Shown piece after piece: positions 52,670 to 61,302 of a DNA stretch of 64,000 nt. This DNA comes from Maribacter vaceletii (GTDB lineage Bacteria > Bacteroidota > Bacteroidia > Flavobacteriales > Flavobacteriaceae), in NCBI RefSeq assembly GCF_003634105.1, contig NZ_RBIQ01000008.1, positions 434,001 to 498,000 of the forward strand. The letters run 5' to 3'. The position numbers were made by a program, and so were the translations under genes. The notes under the pieces are model-generated. The model was given only the letters and a program-made list of their open reading frames with translations. It was not told the origin of the DNA and did no database searches. The stretch's first letter is position 1; every line of letters begins with the position of its first letter.

Positions 52670-53254
52670 TTACAAAGTATTTAAATAAATTTTCAATTCT
52701 TTAAGGTAACTATCATAAGATTTAGTCCCATATAATTTACCAAGAGTTCTTACTCCCATATAACCGGACATAATAAAATTTGCAATGTGTTTTGGATTAG
52801 CATCTTTATCTATTTCATTATTTTCTATTCCGGTAGCAATTACCAAAACTAACTTGGATAATAATTCATCAATTAATTTACTTATAGCTTTATTAAATTG
52901 TTGATTAATAGGCGCCATCTCTTCTATAATATTTACTGCCGGGCATCCATATCTAGGGTCAAAATTAGCATCTTCTAACAAAATAGATTTTATCATTTTA
53001 TATAGCACTTCTTTTGTAGAGCCTCTCTCCTTTAAAGGCTCTATTAACGATGTTTTAAAACCAGGAAGTATAATTTCATTAATCATTGCCAATCCCATTT
53101 CTTCTTTATTTTTAAAATGATAAAAGAACGAGCCTTTTGTAACCGTGGTTAAGTGTATAATATCATCAACACTAGTAGTCTGAAACCCTTTTTGGTAAGA
53201 TAAATCAAAAGCTTTTTTAAGTATATGTAATCGTGTTTGTTGTCCTTTATTCAA
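52670..53254 (-). CDS. TetR/AcrR-family regulator
   Basis: 194 aa. The N-terminal HTH is GFQTTSVDDIIHLTTVTKGSFFYHFKNKEEM at residues about 20-50; the rest is the helical ligand domain. It is the first gene of the cluster running through the two membrane proteins, the small ferredoxin-fold protein and perhaps DinB. It probably represses this cluster; the ligand is unknown. Confidence 0.92.
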   Translation of the reverse strand: MNKGQQTRLHILKKAFDLSYQKGFQTTSVDDIIHLTTVTKGSFFYHFKNKEEMGLAMINEIILPGFKTSLIEPLKERGSTKEVLYKMIKSILLEDANFDPRYGCPAVNIIEEMAPINQQFNKAISKLIDELLSKLVLVIATGIENNEIDKDANPKHIANFIMSGYMGVRTLGKLYGTKSYDSYLKELKIYLNTL

Positions 53255-53337
53255 ACCTTACCATTTAGTATGTTTTAGCAAATATACTAATAAACTATAA
53301 AAAGAATAACTAATACTAAAAAAACTAAATTAAGTTT

Positions 53338-53601
53338 CTATGGTAAACCTATTAAAAATTTTAGCTTTCCTATATCTCTTGCTGCACTAAATTTTTGATT
53401 CTCAATTTTTACGCCGTACCAGTCTTTTTTCCATTTTCATTAAGAATCCAGTTAATATACATATTCACCGGAAATGCTAGTTATATCTATCTCTACCTCC
53501 CATCCTGAAGTGTCTAATGTCTTTATTTGAATTGCCTCGCCATGCTCCCAAACTCCATCAAAATTATTCTTAAACCAATCCTGTATCCAATGCGAAAAAT
53601 A
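53338..53601 (-). pseudogene. Remnant of an Imm53-like immunity protein gene
   Basis: On the minus strand, HWIQDWFKNNFDGVWEHGEA and IQIKTLDTSGWEVEIDI resemble the N-terminal core of immunity protein 53 (WIxxWYxxxCDGDWEH...IETLDNPGWxVxIDL). A +1 shift after GEY then gives YINWILNENGKK, and a compensating shift returns to DWYGVKIENQKFSAARDIG, which matches the family C-terminus. The start codon is lost. No toxin gene lies beside it. The rest of 53255-53773 holds only the hairpin at 53683. Confidence 0.65.
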
Positions 53602-53682
53602 CTATTATTATATCCTATGTAATGTAAATACAATTATATAAAAAACAAAGGGGCTGTATTCCGGTTTAGTGTAATGCTAATA

Positions 53683-53720
53683 AACAATAAAACTACAACT
53701 TTCGTTATAGTTTTATTGTT
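53683..53720 (-). terminator. Hairpin terminator after the Asp-box repeat gene
   Basis: A 17-bp stem with one mismatch (aacaataaaacta...tagttttattgtt) and a TTTC loop, 54 bases after the stop at 53774 on the minus strand. The following tract is AT-rich rather than pure T, so efficiency is uncertain. Confidence 0.55.
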
Positions 53721-53773
53721 ACGGTTCTTATATGTTAAGTAAGTCATTTTGTAAGAATGCTTTATTTTCACCA

Positions 53774-56347
53774 TCATTCTTTAGCTACATAAAACCCACT
53801 ACCATATGTAGATACGTAATATTTACCAGGAGTAGTATAATCAATAGCTATATCATTAATCCTATCAGATTGCCCGTTTCCTTTATTTATTTTTATCCAA
53901 GATTTTCCTCCATTTTTAGACAAGTAAGTACCAGCGTTTCTTCCTTCTACATTTGCATTTGGTAATGTAGACACTAAAATTATATCAGCATCGTATTTAG
54001 CCACTTCTACCCTATTTACCCATGGGTATTGAAAAATCTGTTTCCAGCTTTTCATCTTTTTATCACTAACCCACAATCCACCTTTATCGGCTTCTTCATT
54101 TTTAAAACCAGCAGATATATATACTTTCCCATCTTTGGCAAATTGAATATCATTTACACCATATTTTCCCGAAATATCTATAGTACTTTTTACCTTACTC
54201 CAATGCTCCCCCATATCTATTGTTTTATACAACCCTCCATTTTTATTTTGAACAGTTGCATACAATACATTAGCCTTTTTAGGATCTATTCGTATTGCAC
54301 TAACATCACAAGAAGCTGGTAAACCATTATTTATTTCTTTCCATGTTTTTCCTCCATCGGTAGATTTATGAACCCCAAAGCCTGTTTCACTGTTACCAAC
54401 ATACTCTATAGTATGTGAAGATTTAGGCACACAAAAATACATGGTATCTGGATTATTATAATCAAAGATTAAATTTATTTGATGTACCGGTTGGTCTCCT
54501 GAATGTGCCTTAATTTCCCATTTAGGGATGGCTGTTCCATGTTTTAACCAAGTCTTCCCACCATCTATAGAACGCATTAAATTTCCTCTTTCATGCTGCC
54601 TAAAATACATGGAATAATGAATTTTGCTGTCCTTAGGATGAATGGCATAAGCACTTAACGAAGCCTCCGTATTTATTAAATTATGAAAAGTTGCCGCTTG
54701 CGCTCCTGGCCTTTTAGAATTAGTCTCCTCATTGGTTACCCATAACGTGTTTTCTCCTGCCATACAATATACTTTTCCAGGAAAACGGGTGTCCTGATAG
54801 AAACCATGCCCTGGCATATTACTGTTTCCTGCTCCAATATAACTCTCGGAATGCGCAGAAGTTTCTACATCATCAATATCTACCCAAGTGTCTCCTTTAT
54901 CATAAGACATTAAAGATATTTTGGCCATTTGCGTATGTAATACTGAACCATTGGCATTAAACTTGGCATAATTAACCGATTTTCTATCATAATCATCCCT
55001 GTTCATCCAATCATTTAAATACAACAAACGAACATTAGACCCCGTAGGGTTCTCTCTCTTTTGCCAATACGCTACATCTTTACCTTTATTCCATCTTTTT
55101 CCATTTCTAAAAGTAACATACCAATGTTTACCACCGTCTTTACTACGCCACATAGCTCCAGGCATAAAATTATTTCTAGAGGCATTGGTGTACATATTTA
55201 TTAAATAAATATTATTTACATCATTAGGGTCTACACTTATTTGCGTAAAGCGTTGCGTAATTTTTTTAGGAAACTCCGGATATAATTCAGCCGCTTTTTT
55301 ATCCGTTACACCAAAGTAATACCCCAAAGTATGATAGTAACTTCTCCTTACTGTTCTGTCATTTTTAAAATGGGACATATCCATTGCCAAGTCCCCATTT
55401 ATCTTTTGCCAACTTTCACCTTCATCTGTACTTTTAAAAACGCCACCAGCTTTATCTGTTATTGTTTTTCCTTTAGCATCCCACAAAACACTAGCGATTA
55501 AAAAAAGTGTTTTTTTATTGGTTTTTTTATCATGGTGCATGCTAAATGATCTAATTACATCTGTATCTAGGCCTTCATTTTTTAGTTTCCAGTTTTTACC
55601 ACCGTTAATGCTTTTATAAAAACCATAATTGGTAGACATATAAACAACATTCGTTTGTACAGGGTCTACAACAATAGTTTCCACCTCAGCATTGGCATGT
55701 AACCCCCTATTTATAAGCTTCCAGGTTCTTCCTCTATTGATACTTTTCCATACTTTTCCTTGGCTTTTAGCATCTGTATATGTTCCGTGCGGCTTTTCTT
55801 TACTAAATAAAATTTTGCCTAGATACCTCATTCTACCAGCGCCTACATACCAAATATTATCATCCTTAGGATTTACAGTAACGCAACTTAAATATGCTTT
55901 CCCGAAAGTACTTAATGCCCCTTCATGCTTCTTCCAAATTTTTCCTTTATTTGCTGTAACAAAGATGCCTTTAGTTTTTAAATCTGTTGCAAAACCAAAT
56001 TCTGAAGATTGCCTTGAAAAATCGATACTTCCAAATTCATTTGGTCCTCTTTCTCCATACCTAATACCACGACCATCCTCATCTAATACAGTTTGGTAGG
56101 TTAGTCCGGCATCATTAGTAACATAGGAATTACCCATATTAGGCGAAATAAATAGCGTATTAACATCTGTAGGGTGCCAAAAAGCTGATTTATTATTTCC
56201 GCTCATTCCTGGCCCAAATTGCCTCCAAACTATACTGGAATCAGATACGACATCTACTTTCTTTAGGGCGTCAAAAAATGTATCCTGAGCACCAACAAAA
56301 TGAATACCCATTAAAAATGCTACAATTACTGTTTTTATTGTTTTCAT
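53774..56347 (-). CDS. Secreted Asp-box (BNR/VPS10-like) beta-propeller protein
   Basis: 857 aa with a signal peptide (cut after GAQ near 21). At least nine Asp-box motifs are visible, for example SINGGKNWK, STDEGESWQ, SKDGGKHWY, SYDKGDTWV, SIDGGKTWL, STDGGKTWK and SKNGGKSWI, spread over the whole length as in two-propeller sortilin/xyloglucanase-type folds. Sialidase active-site arginines are not evident, so it may bind or cleave a polysaccharide. It is the last gene of the sulfatase locus, 45 bases after a sulfatase. No type IX secretion C-terminal domain was seen. Confidence 0.8.
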   Translation of the reverse strand: MKTIKTVIVAFLMGIHFVGAQDTFFDALKKVDVVSDSSIVWRQFGPGMSGNNKSAFWHPTDVNTLFISPNMGNSYVTNDAGLTYQTVLDEDGRGIRYGERGPNEFGSIDFSRQSSEFGFATDLKTKGIFVTANKGKIWKKHEGALSTFGKAYLSCVTVNPKDDNIWYVGAGRMRYLGKILFSKEKPHGTYTDAKSQGKVWKSINRGRTWKLINRGLHANAEVETIVVDPVQTNVVYMSTNYGFYKSINGGKNWKLKNEGLDTDVIRSFSMHHDKKTNKKTLFLIASVLWDAKGKTITDKAGGVFKSTDEGESWQKINGDLAMDMSHFKNDRTVRRSYYHTLGYYFGVTDKKAAELYPEFPKKITQRFTQISVDPNDVNNIYLINMYTNASRNNFMPGAMWRSKDGGKHWYVTFRNGKRWNKGKDVAYWQKRENPTGSNVRLLYLNDWMNRDDYDRKSVNYAKFNANGSVLHTQMAKISLMSYDKGDTWVDIDDVETSAHSESYIGAGNSNMPGHGFYQDTRFPGKVYCMAGENTLWVTNEETNSKRPGAQAATFHNLINTEASLSAYAIHPKDSKIHYSMYFRQHERGNLMRSIDGGKTWLKHGTAIPKWEIKAHSGDQPVHQINLIFDYNNPDTMYFCVPKSSHTIEYVGNSETGFGVHKSTDGGKTWKEINNGLPASCDVSAIRIDPKKANVLYATVQNKNGGLYKTIDMGEHWSKVKSTIDISGKYGVNDIQFAKDGKVYISAGFKNEEADKGGLWVSDKKMKSWKQIFQYPWVNRVEVAKYDADIILVSTLPNANVEGRNAGTYLSKNGGKSWIKINKGNGQSDRINDIAIDYTTPGKYYVSTYGSGFYVAKE

Positions 56348-56392
56348 TTATATAATAATTGAAAATTGAACTACATTATATTTTACTAGTAC

Positions 56393-57796
56393 TTACTTTA
56401 TTTTCTGTAAATCTAAATAGTACTTTTTATTCCAAGCAATTGGTTCTTTCTTATCTTTAAACCAGACACTGAATTCCTTGCTTAATTTTTTAACGATTCC
56501 TTTTTGCTCGTGAGCAACATTTTTAGATTCTGTTGGATCCTTTTCTAAATTGTAAAGTTGGGGCTCTCCTAATTCTGTTATTTGTACTAATTTCCACTTA
56601 CCGCTTCTTACTGTCCAAGCAGCTGGGGCATCATCTTTTCGGTAAGGCAAATCTTTTTCCTTTTTTTTATGTGCTCCGCCAGATCTAGGTACATGCGAGC
56701 CTGCCCAAAAAAGAGATTTATGCAATGGGGCTTTATTTTTAGCACTAAATAAGGTTAATATATTTTCTCCATCAAGAGTAATGTCTTTGGGTTTTTCAAT
56801 ATTCGCAGCTGCTAAGCTTGTCGTCAATATATCTAACGAATAAACCATATCCTTACAAACTTCTCCTTTGGGTATTTTTCCTGGCCATTTCATTAAAAAT
56901 TGCACATGACAGCCACCTTCCCATTGTTCTCTTTTAAAACCTTTCCAAGGTGCATTACTTCCTTTCCACCAAGCCGGTAAACCACCATTATCACTTAAAA
57001 AATAGACTAGTGTATTTTCTTCTAGTCCGTTTTCTTTTAAAGTTTTTAACACTCTACCTACACCTTCATCTAACGCATCTACCATTGCCATTTGTGTAGC
57101 TACCTTTTTAGGAAAGCCTTTTGCCGTATATTTCGCGATATAATCCTTAGGAGCTTGGTTTGGACCATGTACGGCATTATAAGCCAAATACATAAAGAAA
57201 GGCTCCTTTTCCTCTTTACCTTTTTCTATAAAATCTATAGCCTCATCTGTAAACTGAAAAGTGAGATATTTGTGTTTTTTCACTTTTGTTTTTCCATCGA
57301 AAAGTATGGGGGAGTTAAAGTAATCTGTTTGTGCACTATTAAACCCGTAATACTTGTCAAAACCTCTATCTATTGGATGTTGTCCAGGTTGTTTTACTCC
57401 AATATGCCATTTTCCTATAGCAGCTGTTCTATAACCAGCTTCTTTAAAATAAGTACCCATCACTTTTTCAGATGCTGGTACTCCAGGTCCCCTTTGCGTA
57501 TCGAAATTGGCATAAATACCAAAACGTTGTTGGTATCTTCCTGTTAGTAAGCCTGAACGAGAAGGTCCACAAACAGATGCCGTAACATAACCATCTGTAA
57601 ATGTTACCCCTTCTTTAGCAATACTATCTATGTTTGGCGTTGATAATTTACTTTTACCATTGGTATAAACTCCTGTAGTTGCATAACCTAAATCATCTGC
57701 CAAGATTACCAATATGTTTGGTTTTTTGTCTTGACTAAAAGCCTTAGTGCCAAAGAAACTAATTATCAAAAAAAATATAATGCTTAATTTTTTCAT
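56393..57796 (-). CDS. Type I sulfatase (formylglycine-dependent)
   Basis: 467 aa with a signal peptide (about 21 residues, SFSQ end). NILVILADDLGY provides metal-binding aspartates, and the FGly motif is C76-GPSR (VCGPSRSGLLTGR). Further S1 features are AIGKWHIG, VYFLSDNGG and the C-terminal LYNLEKDPTESKNVA. It removes sulfate esters from a carbohydrate in the periplasm; the S1 subfamily, and so the substrate, cannot be fixed by eye. A terminator separates it from the upstream sulfatase. Confidence 0.92.
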   Translation of the reverse strand: MKKLSIIFFLIISFFGTKAFSQDKKPNILVILADDLGYATTGVYTNGKSKLSTPNIDSIAKEGVTFTDGYVTASVCGPSRSGLLTGRYQQRFGIYANFDTQRGPGVPASEKVMGTYFKEAGYRTAAIGKWHIGVKQPGQHPIDRGFDKYYGFNSAQTDYFNSPILFDGKTKVKKHKYLTFQFTDEAIDFIEKGKEEKEPFFMYLAYNAVHGPNQAPKDYIAKYTAKGFPKKVATQMAMVDALDEGVGRVLKTLKENGLEENTLVYFLSDNGGLPAWWKGSNAPWKGFKREQWEGGCHVQFLMKWPGKIPKGEVCKDMVYSLDILTTSLAAANIEKPKDITLDGENILTLFSAKNKAPLHKSLFWAGSHVPRSGGAHKKKEKDLPYRKDDAPAAWTVRSGKWKLVQITELGEPQLYNLEKDPTESKNVAHEQKGIVKKLSKEFSVWFKDKKEPIAWNKKYYLDLQKIK

Positions 57797-57930
57797 TGTA
57801 TCGTATTTATATACCTACAAAAGTCCTAAACACTCTTTATTTTTTTATTCTTATATGATTTAAATTTAATATCAAATGGCTTATTTTTTTTAGGAAATAA
57901 TTTTATTCTAATGTTTTATAAAAACAAAAA

Positions 57931-57958
57931 ATCCCTGCTTCTTCCTAGAAACAAGGAC
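57931..57958 (-). terminator. Rho-independent terminator between the two sulfatase genes
   Basis: On the minus strand a 10-bp stem (two G-U pairs), loop around ctagg, then TTTTTTGTTTT. It lies about 105 bases after the stop at 58063, in a 266-base gap, implying that the 467-aa sulfatase has its own promoter or is fed by read-through. Confidence 0.7.
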
Positions 57959-58062
57959 TTTAAAAATTTTAATAACAGGACTATAGTTTGTCTTTACCTA
58001 TGTAATTTATTATAAACTTTTTAAAACAAATACTATTTGTAATTGTAGGTTGGAAAAATATA

Positions 58063-59697
58063 TTAATCCCAATATTCGTTAACTACCTTCTCTATCTGCG
58101 GATATTTAGAATCGTCTTCTTTTACTTCTTTTCTTAATTCTTTAAGTCTTGTTTTTAAGCCTTTAATAATAGTTGCATATTTTTCCTCTCCATATCTATT
58201 ATCCATCTCTTCCGGATCCTTTTTAAGATCATAAAATTCCCAAGCCACAGGAGTAACAAAATCGGACATAGATGCTGGGTTATGAGCCCATTCTCTAGCC
58301 TCATTATTTCTTACTTTATAATCTCTACCATAATAAAAAATAAGTTTATAGTCTTTGGTTCTTATACCAAAGTGAGCCGGATTGTTATGCTTATGTGCCA
58401 TATGCATCCAGTAACGGTAATAAGTATCTTGTTTCCAACCTTCAGGCTCCTTTTGGGTTTCCAAAATAGATTTAAAACTTGACCCTTGCATGTAGTCTGG
58501 TACCTTACCTCCTGCCATATCAATCATAGTAGGAGCAAAATCGGTATTATTAATCATAGCATCTGTACGAGAACCTGCTTTTATTTTTTTAGGATATCGC
58601 ACTAAAAAAGGCATACGTTGAGATTCCTCATACATCCATCTTTTATCAATATAATCATGCTCCCCGAGCATAAAGCCTTGGTCGCCTGTATAGATAATAA
58701 TAGTATTATCCATAATCCCTTCAGCTTCTAGATAGTCGAAAATACGTTTCACATTATCATCTACCCCTTTTACACATCGTAAATACCGCTTAAGATACTC
58801 TTGGTACGCCATTCTTTTATACTCAGGATCAGGAATATTAGGGTCTATCCCCATATGCATTCCCATGTTTCGGATTACATTTCTATGACCAATAGATGAC
58901 CCTATTGTATCCATCAACTTATTATTTTCTCCTCTTGTTGCAATAGAACCGTTGTTACCATTATACCACATATTAGCTGGTTCAGGAATTTCTACATCTT
59001 CTAAATAGTCTTTGTACCGAGGTGCATATTCAAAAAAATCATGTGGTGCCTTAAATTGATGCATCAATAAAAATGGCTTTGACTTATCTCGTTTGTTTTT
59101 AAGCCATTCTAAAGAAATATCTGTAATAACATCTGATGAATGCCCGTCATACGTTGTAGCATTCACTTCGCGAACCAAGTCTTCTTCAAAACGAATTTCT
59201 TTCTTTTCTCCACCCTCGTTACTATAAAGCGTGGGGTTATGATAATCCCCTTGACCGGGAAGGACATTATAATAATCAAAAGATTCTGGCGCATGTTTTA
59301 AATGCCATTTACCAACCATTGCTGTTTCATAGCCTTGTTTTTTAATCTCTAGTGGTAAATATTGATTTTTAGGATCCAACTTACCATTTAAATCTACTAC
59401 TCCATTAACCTGGCCAAACTGTCCTGTCATAATACTAGCTCTAGATGGCGTACAAATAGAATTAGTACAAAAAGCGTTCTCTAACAAAACACCTTCTTTA
59501 GCTATACGATCAATCGTAGGTGTTGGGTTTAAACCTGCCAACCTACTACCATATGCACCAATTGCCTGGGTAGTATGATCATCAGACATAATATATAGGA
59601 TGTTTGGCTTATCTTTTTGGCAATACGAAAACGTTACAGAAGCGAATAGAAAATAGGCCAATGAAATCTTAATTTTTTTCTGTCTCAAGGGTATCAA
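58063..59697 (-). CDS. Type I sulfatase (formylglycine-dependent)
   Basis: 544 aa. NILYIMSDDHTTQAIGAYG gives the metal-binding aspartates, C82-TPSR (ICTPSRASIMTGQ) is the FGly motif, and MVGKWHLKHAPE and IYTGDQGFMLGEHDYIDKRWMYEE are conserved. The N-terminus is a signal sequence ending FSYCQKDK; a lipid anchor at C26 is possible since QKD-type residues follow the cysteine, but the lipobox is poor. It belongs to a different S1 branch from the 467-aa enzyme. It follows susD after a terminator-like hairpin. Confidence 0.92.
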   Translation of the reverse strand: MIPLRQKKIKISLAYFLFASVTFSYCQKDKPNILYIMSDDHTTQAIGAYGSRLAGLNPTPTIDRIAKEGVLLENAFCTNSICTPSRASIMTGQFGQVNGVVDLNGKLDPKNQYLPLEIKKQGYETAMVGKWHLKHAPESFDYYNVLPGQGDYHNPTLYSNEGGEKKEIRFEEDLVREVNATTYDGHSSDVITDISLEWLKNKRDKSKPFLLMHQFKAPHDFFEYAPRYKDYLEDVEIPEPANMWYNGNNGSIATRGENNKLMDTIGSSIGHRNVIRNMGMHMGIDPNIPDPEYKRMAYQEYLKRYLRCVKGVDDNVKRIFDYLEAEGIMDNTIIIYTGDQGFMLGEHDYIDKRWMYEESQRMPFLVRYPKKIKAGSRTDAMINNTDFAPTMIDMAGGKVPDYMQGSSFKSILETQKEPEGWKQDTYYRYWMHMAHKHNNPAHFGIRTKDYKLIFYYGRDYKVRNNEAREWAHNPASMSDFVTPVAWEFYDLKKDPEEMDNRYGEEKYATIIKGLKTRLKELRKEVKEDDSKYPQIEKVVNEYWD

Positions 59698-59727
59698 TTT
59701 TAGTTAAACTTATAATATAAAATTTTT

Positions 59728-59768
59728 AAAAAGCTGCCAAATCATAATATAAAAAATGACAGCTTTTT
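59728..59768 (-). terminator. Hairpin terminator after susD
   Basis: A stem aaaaagctgcca / tgacagcttttt with one mismatch and a 17-base AT loop, 30 bases after the susD stop, with a T-run on the minus strand. It probably attenuates transcription into the sulfatase. Confidence 0.65.
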
Positions 59769-59797
59769 ATCATACAACTAACTTCAATGCAATAATT

Positions 59798-61276
59798 TTA
59801 ATTATCTACTAAAGGATTAGAATCTACTTCTGACAATGGAATTGGAAACAAAATTTTATCATCAGATGCGTTTGTTTTTCCTCTAGAAATAGCGTCAGAA
59901 ATAAGTCTTCCTTGACGTACTAAATCTTTACGCCTAAGACCTTCCGTTACAAATTCCCATCCACGTTCCTCTAACATAGCATCTATAAAATCGTCTAAAT
60001 TTGCAAAATCTGCTAAAGTATAGGTGGGTACTTGTGCTCTTAACCTAACTTCATTAAGTAAATCTACTGCTGGTTGTGTTGGTGCATTTGCAATCATTGC
60101 TAATGCCTCTGAGCGCATTAATAATACATCTGCGTACCTCATAAAAACACAATCATTAGGATAAAATTGGTCATCTACTAAAGAAGGATCTTCGGAAGGG
60201 GTGTATTTAAATGCTCTTGGGTGAAATCTATTACCAGGATTAGGACCATTCATAAGATCCACATAATTACCCGCTTTATCTATATATTCATAGCAAATCC
60301 ATCCATTAGTAGCCGGACCAAATTCTCCTCTTGGATCCCAAGGAAGTGCTCTTTGGTCATTAGGATGATAGGATGCAACAAAATCTCTTTGCAATTGTAA
60401 TTGTGCTCCCCAGTTTCTAAAATTGGTTTGATACCCTGGAGGATAATTATGTGCCGGTATTGCATTTTTAGACAAAAGTGTTTCGTTTTCAAAAACAAAA
60501 ATTAACTCGCTATTTCCTTCATTTTCATGAGAGAACATCGTAGTTACATCTGTCAACAAACTATAATTACCATCTAAAATTACATCTTCTAAAACATCTG
60601 CTGCGGCTTGCCATTGTCTAGTGTTTAGTAAAAAACGACCTAACATAGCTTGTGCTGCTCCTTTAGTAGCTTTACCATTTGCATTTTGCGTTTCTGGTAA
60701 AGCAGCAATAGCAGAACGATATTCTGTTTCTATGAAAGTACGTATTTCCTCATCAGAAGCTTTTGGATATTCAAAACTTAAATCTAATGTACTTGTAACT
60801 AATGGTACAGGCCCCCAAAGGTCATATAACTCTGAATAATTCCAAGCTCTAAGAAAAGTAGCTTCTGCTTTAAAAGCAGCAATTTTTTCGACAGGTATTG
60901 TACTTACACCATCTATATAATCTAATAAGGAATTACAGTTACGAATTGCTTCGTAAATTTCATTCCAGGTAGTAGTTAAATCTGCATTTCCTGGATCTAC
61001 TGTATATTCTTCAAAAGGTACTACTCTACCACGATACCCACCACCTGCTTCTACCTCATCATCACAAGGGTAGGCAGCAAATGTATGCCAACGCTCCCTT
61101 ATTACTGGACTAGTTGCACCGTAGGCAGAAACAAGAATTGCTTCTATCCCTTCTTCTGTAGCAACAAATTCATCGGCATCAAATTCTGTAAAAACTTTCT
61201 CTTCTAGGAAATCATTACATGATACTCCCAAAAAGAGAAATACGCATAATCCTAATTTATATATTGTATTCTTCAT
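59798..61276 (-). CDS. RagB/SusD-family surface glycan-binding lipoprotein
   Basis: 492 aa. The lipoprotein signal ends LFLGVSC at C20, followed by NDFLEEKVFTEFD, a typical SusD start and surface-export signal. The helical TPR region (FLRAWNYSELYDLWGPVPLV) and the C-terminal IDAMLEERGWEFVTEGLRRKDLVRQGRL with ILFPIPLSEVDSNPLVDN are signature segments. It binds the glycan as a lid over the SusC channel, encoded 26 bases upstream. The ligand is unknown; sulfatases next door suggest a sulfated polymer. Confidence 0.95.
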   Translation of the reverse strand: MKNTIYKLGLCVFLFLGVSCNDFLEEKVFTEFDADEFVATEEGIEAILVSAYGATSPVIRERWHTFAAYPCDDEVEAGGGYRGRVVPFEEYTVDPGNADLTTTWNEIYEAIRNCNSLLDYIDGVSTIPVEKIAAFKAEATFLRAWNYSELYDLWGPVPLVTSTLDLSFEYPKASDEEIRTFIETEYRSAIAALPETQNANGKATKGAAQAMLGRFLLNTRQWQAAADVLEDVILDGNYSLLTDVTTMFSHENEGNSELIFVFENETLLSKNAIPAHNYPPGYQTNFRNWGAQLQLQRDFVASYHPNDQRALPWDPRGEFGPATNGWICYEYIDKAGNYVDLMNGPNPGNRFHPRAFKYTPSEDPSLVDDQFYPNDCVFMRYADVLLMRSEALAMIANAPTQPAVDLLNEVRLRAQVPTYTLADFANLDDFIDAMLEERGWEFVTEGLRRKDLVRQGRLISDAISRGKTNASDDKILFPIPLSEVDSNPLVDN

Positions 61277-61302
61277 GATTTTAAAAAATTTTTCGTTATT
61301 AA

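Noticed and set aside
55692-56099. 135-codon plus-strand frame inside the Asp-box gene
   Set aside because: It lies opposite a gene with a clear signal peptide and repeats; its translation is aromatic/proline-rich with no recognisable domain.
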